A DNA stretch of 5,913 nucleotides, taken from Crocinitomix sp. GTDB taxonomy: Bacteria; Bacteroidota; Bacteroidia; Flavobacteriales_D; Crocinitomicaceae. Below the pieces are notes generated by a model. That model saw nothing but the letters and a program-made list of their open reading frames with translations, had not been told where the DNA came from and made no database searches. The stretch covers positions 1 through 5,913 of the forward strand of contig JADZFJ010000558.1 of NCBI GenBank assembly GCA_020849935.1. The letters are read 5' to 3'. Below are positions 5,741 to 5,913 of the stretch, piece after piece. Both the position numbers and the translations under genes were made by a program. Position 1 is the first letter of the stretch; every line of letters starts with the position of its first letter.

Positions 5741-5913
5741 ATGAAACGAATTTTAGTTCTTACCTATCTCACCTTCAGTGCAATTAACTTTGCGCAAACC
5801 ACACAATTGTCTAGCGATAATTCTACTGATTCGACCAAAAACAGACCAGGTCAAGTTAGTTTTTTTTACCCAGTTGGTTCGAACGGGATTGAATCGCCAA
5901 ATTATAGTTCAAA
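5741..5913 (+). CDS. N-terminal part of an exported protein of unknown function, cotranscribed with the receptor
   Basis: The ATG at 5741 follows the receptor stop by three bases (TTT). The frame then stays open to the right edge, giving 57 complete codons plus two bases. The start MKRILVLTYLTFSAINFA followed by QTTQ is a clear signal peptide with cleavage near Ala18-Gln19. A Ser/Thr/Asp-rich linker (20-33) follows, then RPGQVSFFYPVGSNGIESPN (35-54). The phrase V-S-F-x-Y-P-x-G-x-N-G recalls the beginning of Bacteroidota surface beta-strand-repeat proteins of the LA_2272 type, but this is a memory-based resemblance over a short segment and is not certain. The tight spacing implies translation from the receptor mRNA and a possible shared function, such as an accessory outer-membrane protein. 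It is truncated only by the window edge. Confidence 0.8.
   Translation, partial: MKRILVLTYLTFSAINFAQTTQLSSDNSTDSTKNRPGQVSFFYPVGSNGIESPNYSS

Overview
The window is AT-rich DNA whose genes all lie on the + strand. It most likely comes from a chromosome of the phylum Bacteroidota, probably Flavobacteriales. The evidence is a TonB-dependent receptor with an N-terminal carboxypeptidase-regulatory-like domain, signal peptides ending in G-Q or A-Q, an OmpA-family envelope protein, A/T-rich start regions without Shine-Dalgarno sequences, and a perfect match to the Bacteroidota -7 promoter element TAnnTTTG. A genus cannot be assigned by reading alone.

Layout: (1) 1-240 holds the end of a small membrane-protein reading frame that stays open to the left edge, closed by an A/T-rich intrinsic terminator. 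(2) 241-472 is a spacer with one small hairpin (275-295) and a candidate promoter. (3) 473-1135 encodes a predicted lipoprotein that looks like a small beta-barrel. (4) 1136-1524 is the largest non-coding stretch. It contains a locally GC-rich, structured element (1171-1281) that resembles a dispersed Bacteroidota intergenic repeat. (5) 1525-3111 encodes an exported protein with an OmpA peptidoglycan-binding domain at its N-terminus and a barrel-like C-terminus, the reverse of classical OmpA order. (6) 3112-3382 is a spacer with no convincing gene or RNA. (7) 3383-5737 encodes a complete TonB-dependent outer-membrane receptor. (8) 5741-5913 is the start of another secreted protein, three bases after the receptor stop codon, so the two are probably cotranscribed.

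Everything recognisable is an envelope or exported protein: a lipoprotein barrel, a peptidoglycan-tethered outer-membrane protein, and an active-transport receptor with a downstream exported partner. The receptor pair is the only clear operon. The other genes are separated by 230-390 bases and probably have their own promoters. No transposase, integrase, tRNA, rRNA, CRISPR array or toxin-antitoxin module is visible. The least explained parts are the structured repeat at 1171-1281 and the domain order of the OmpA-like protein.
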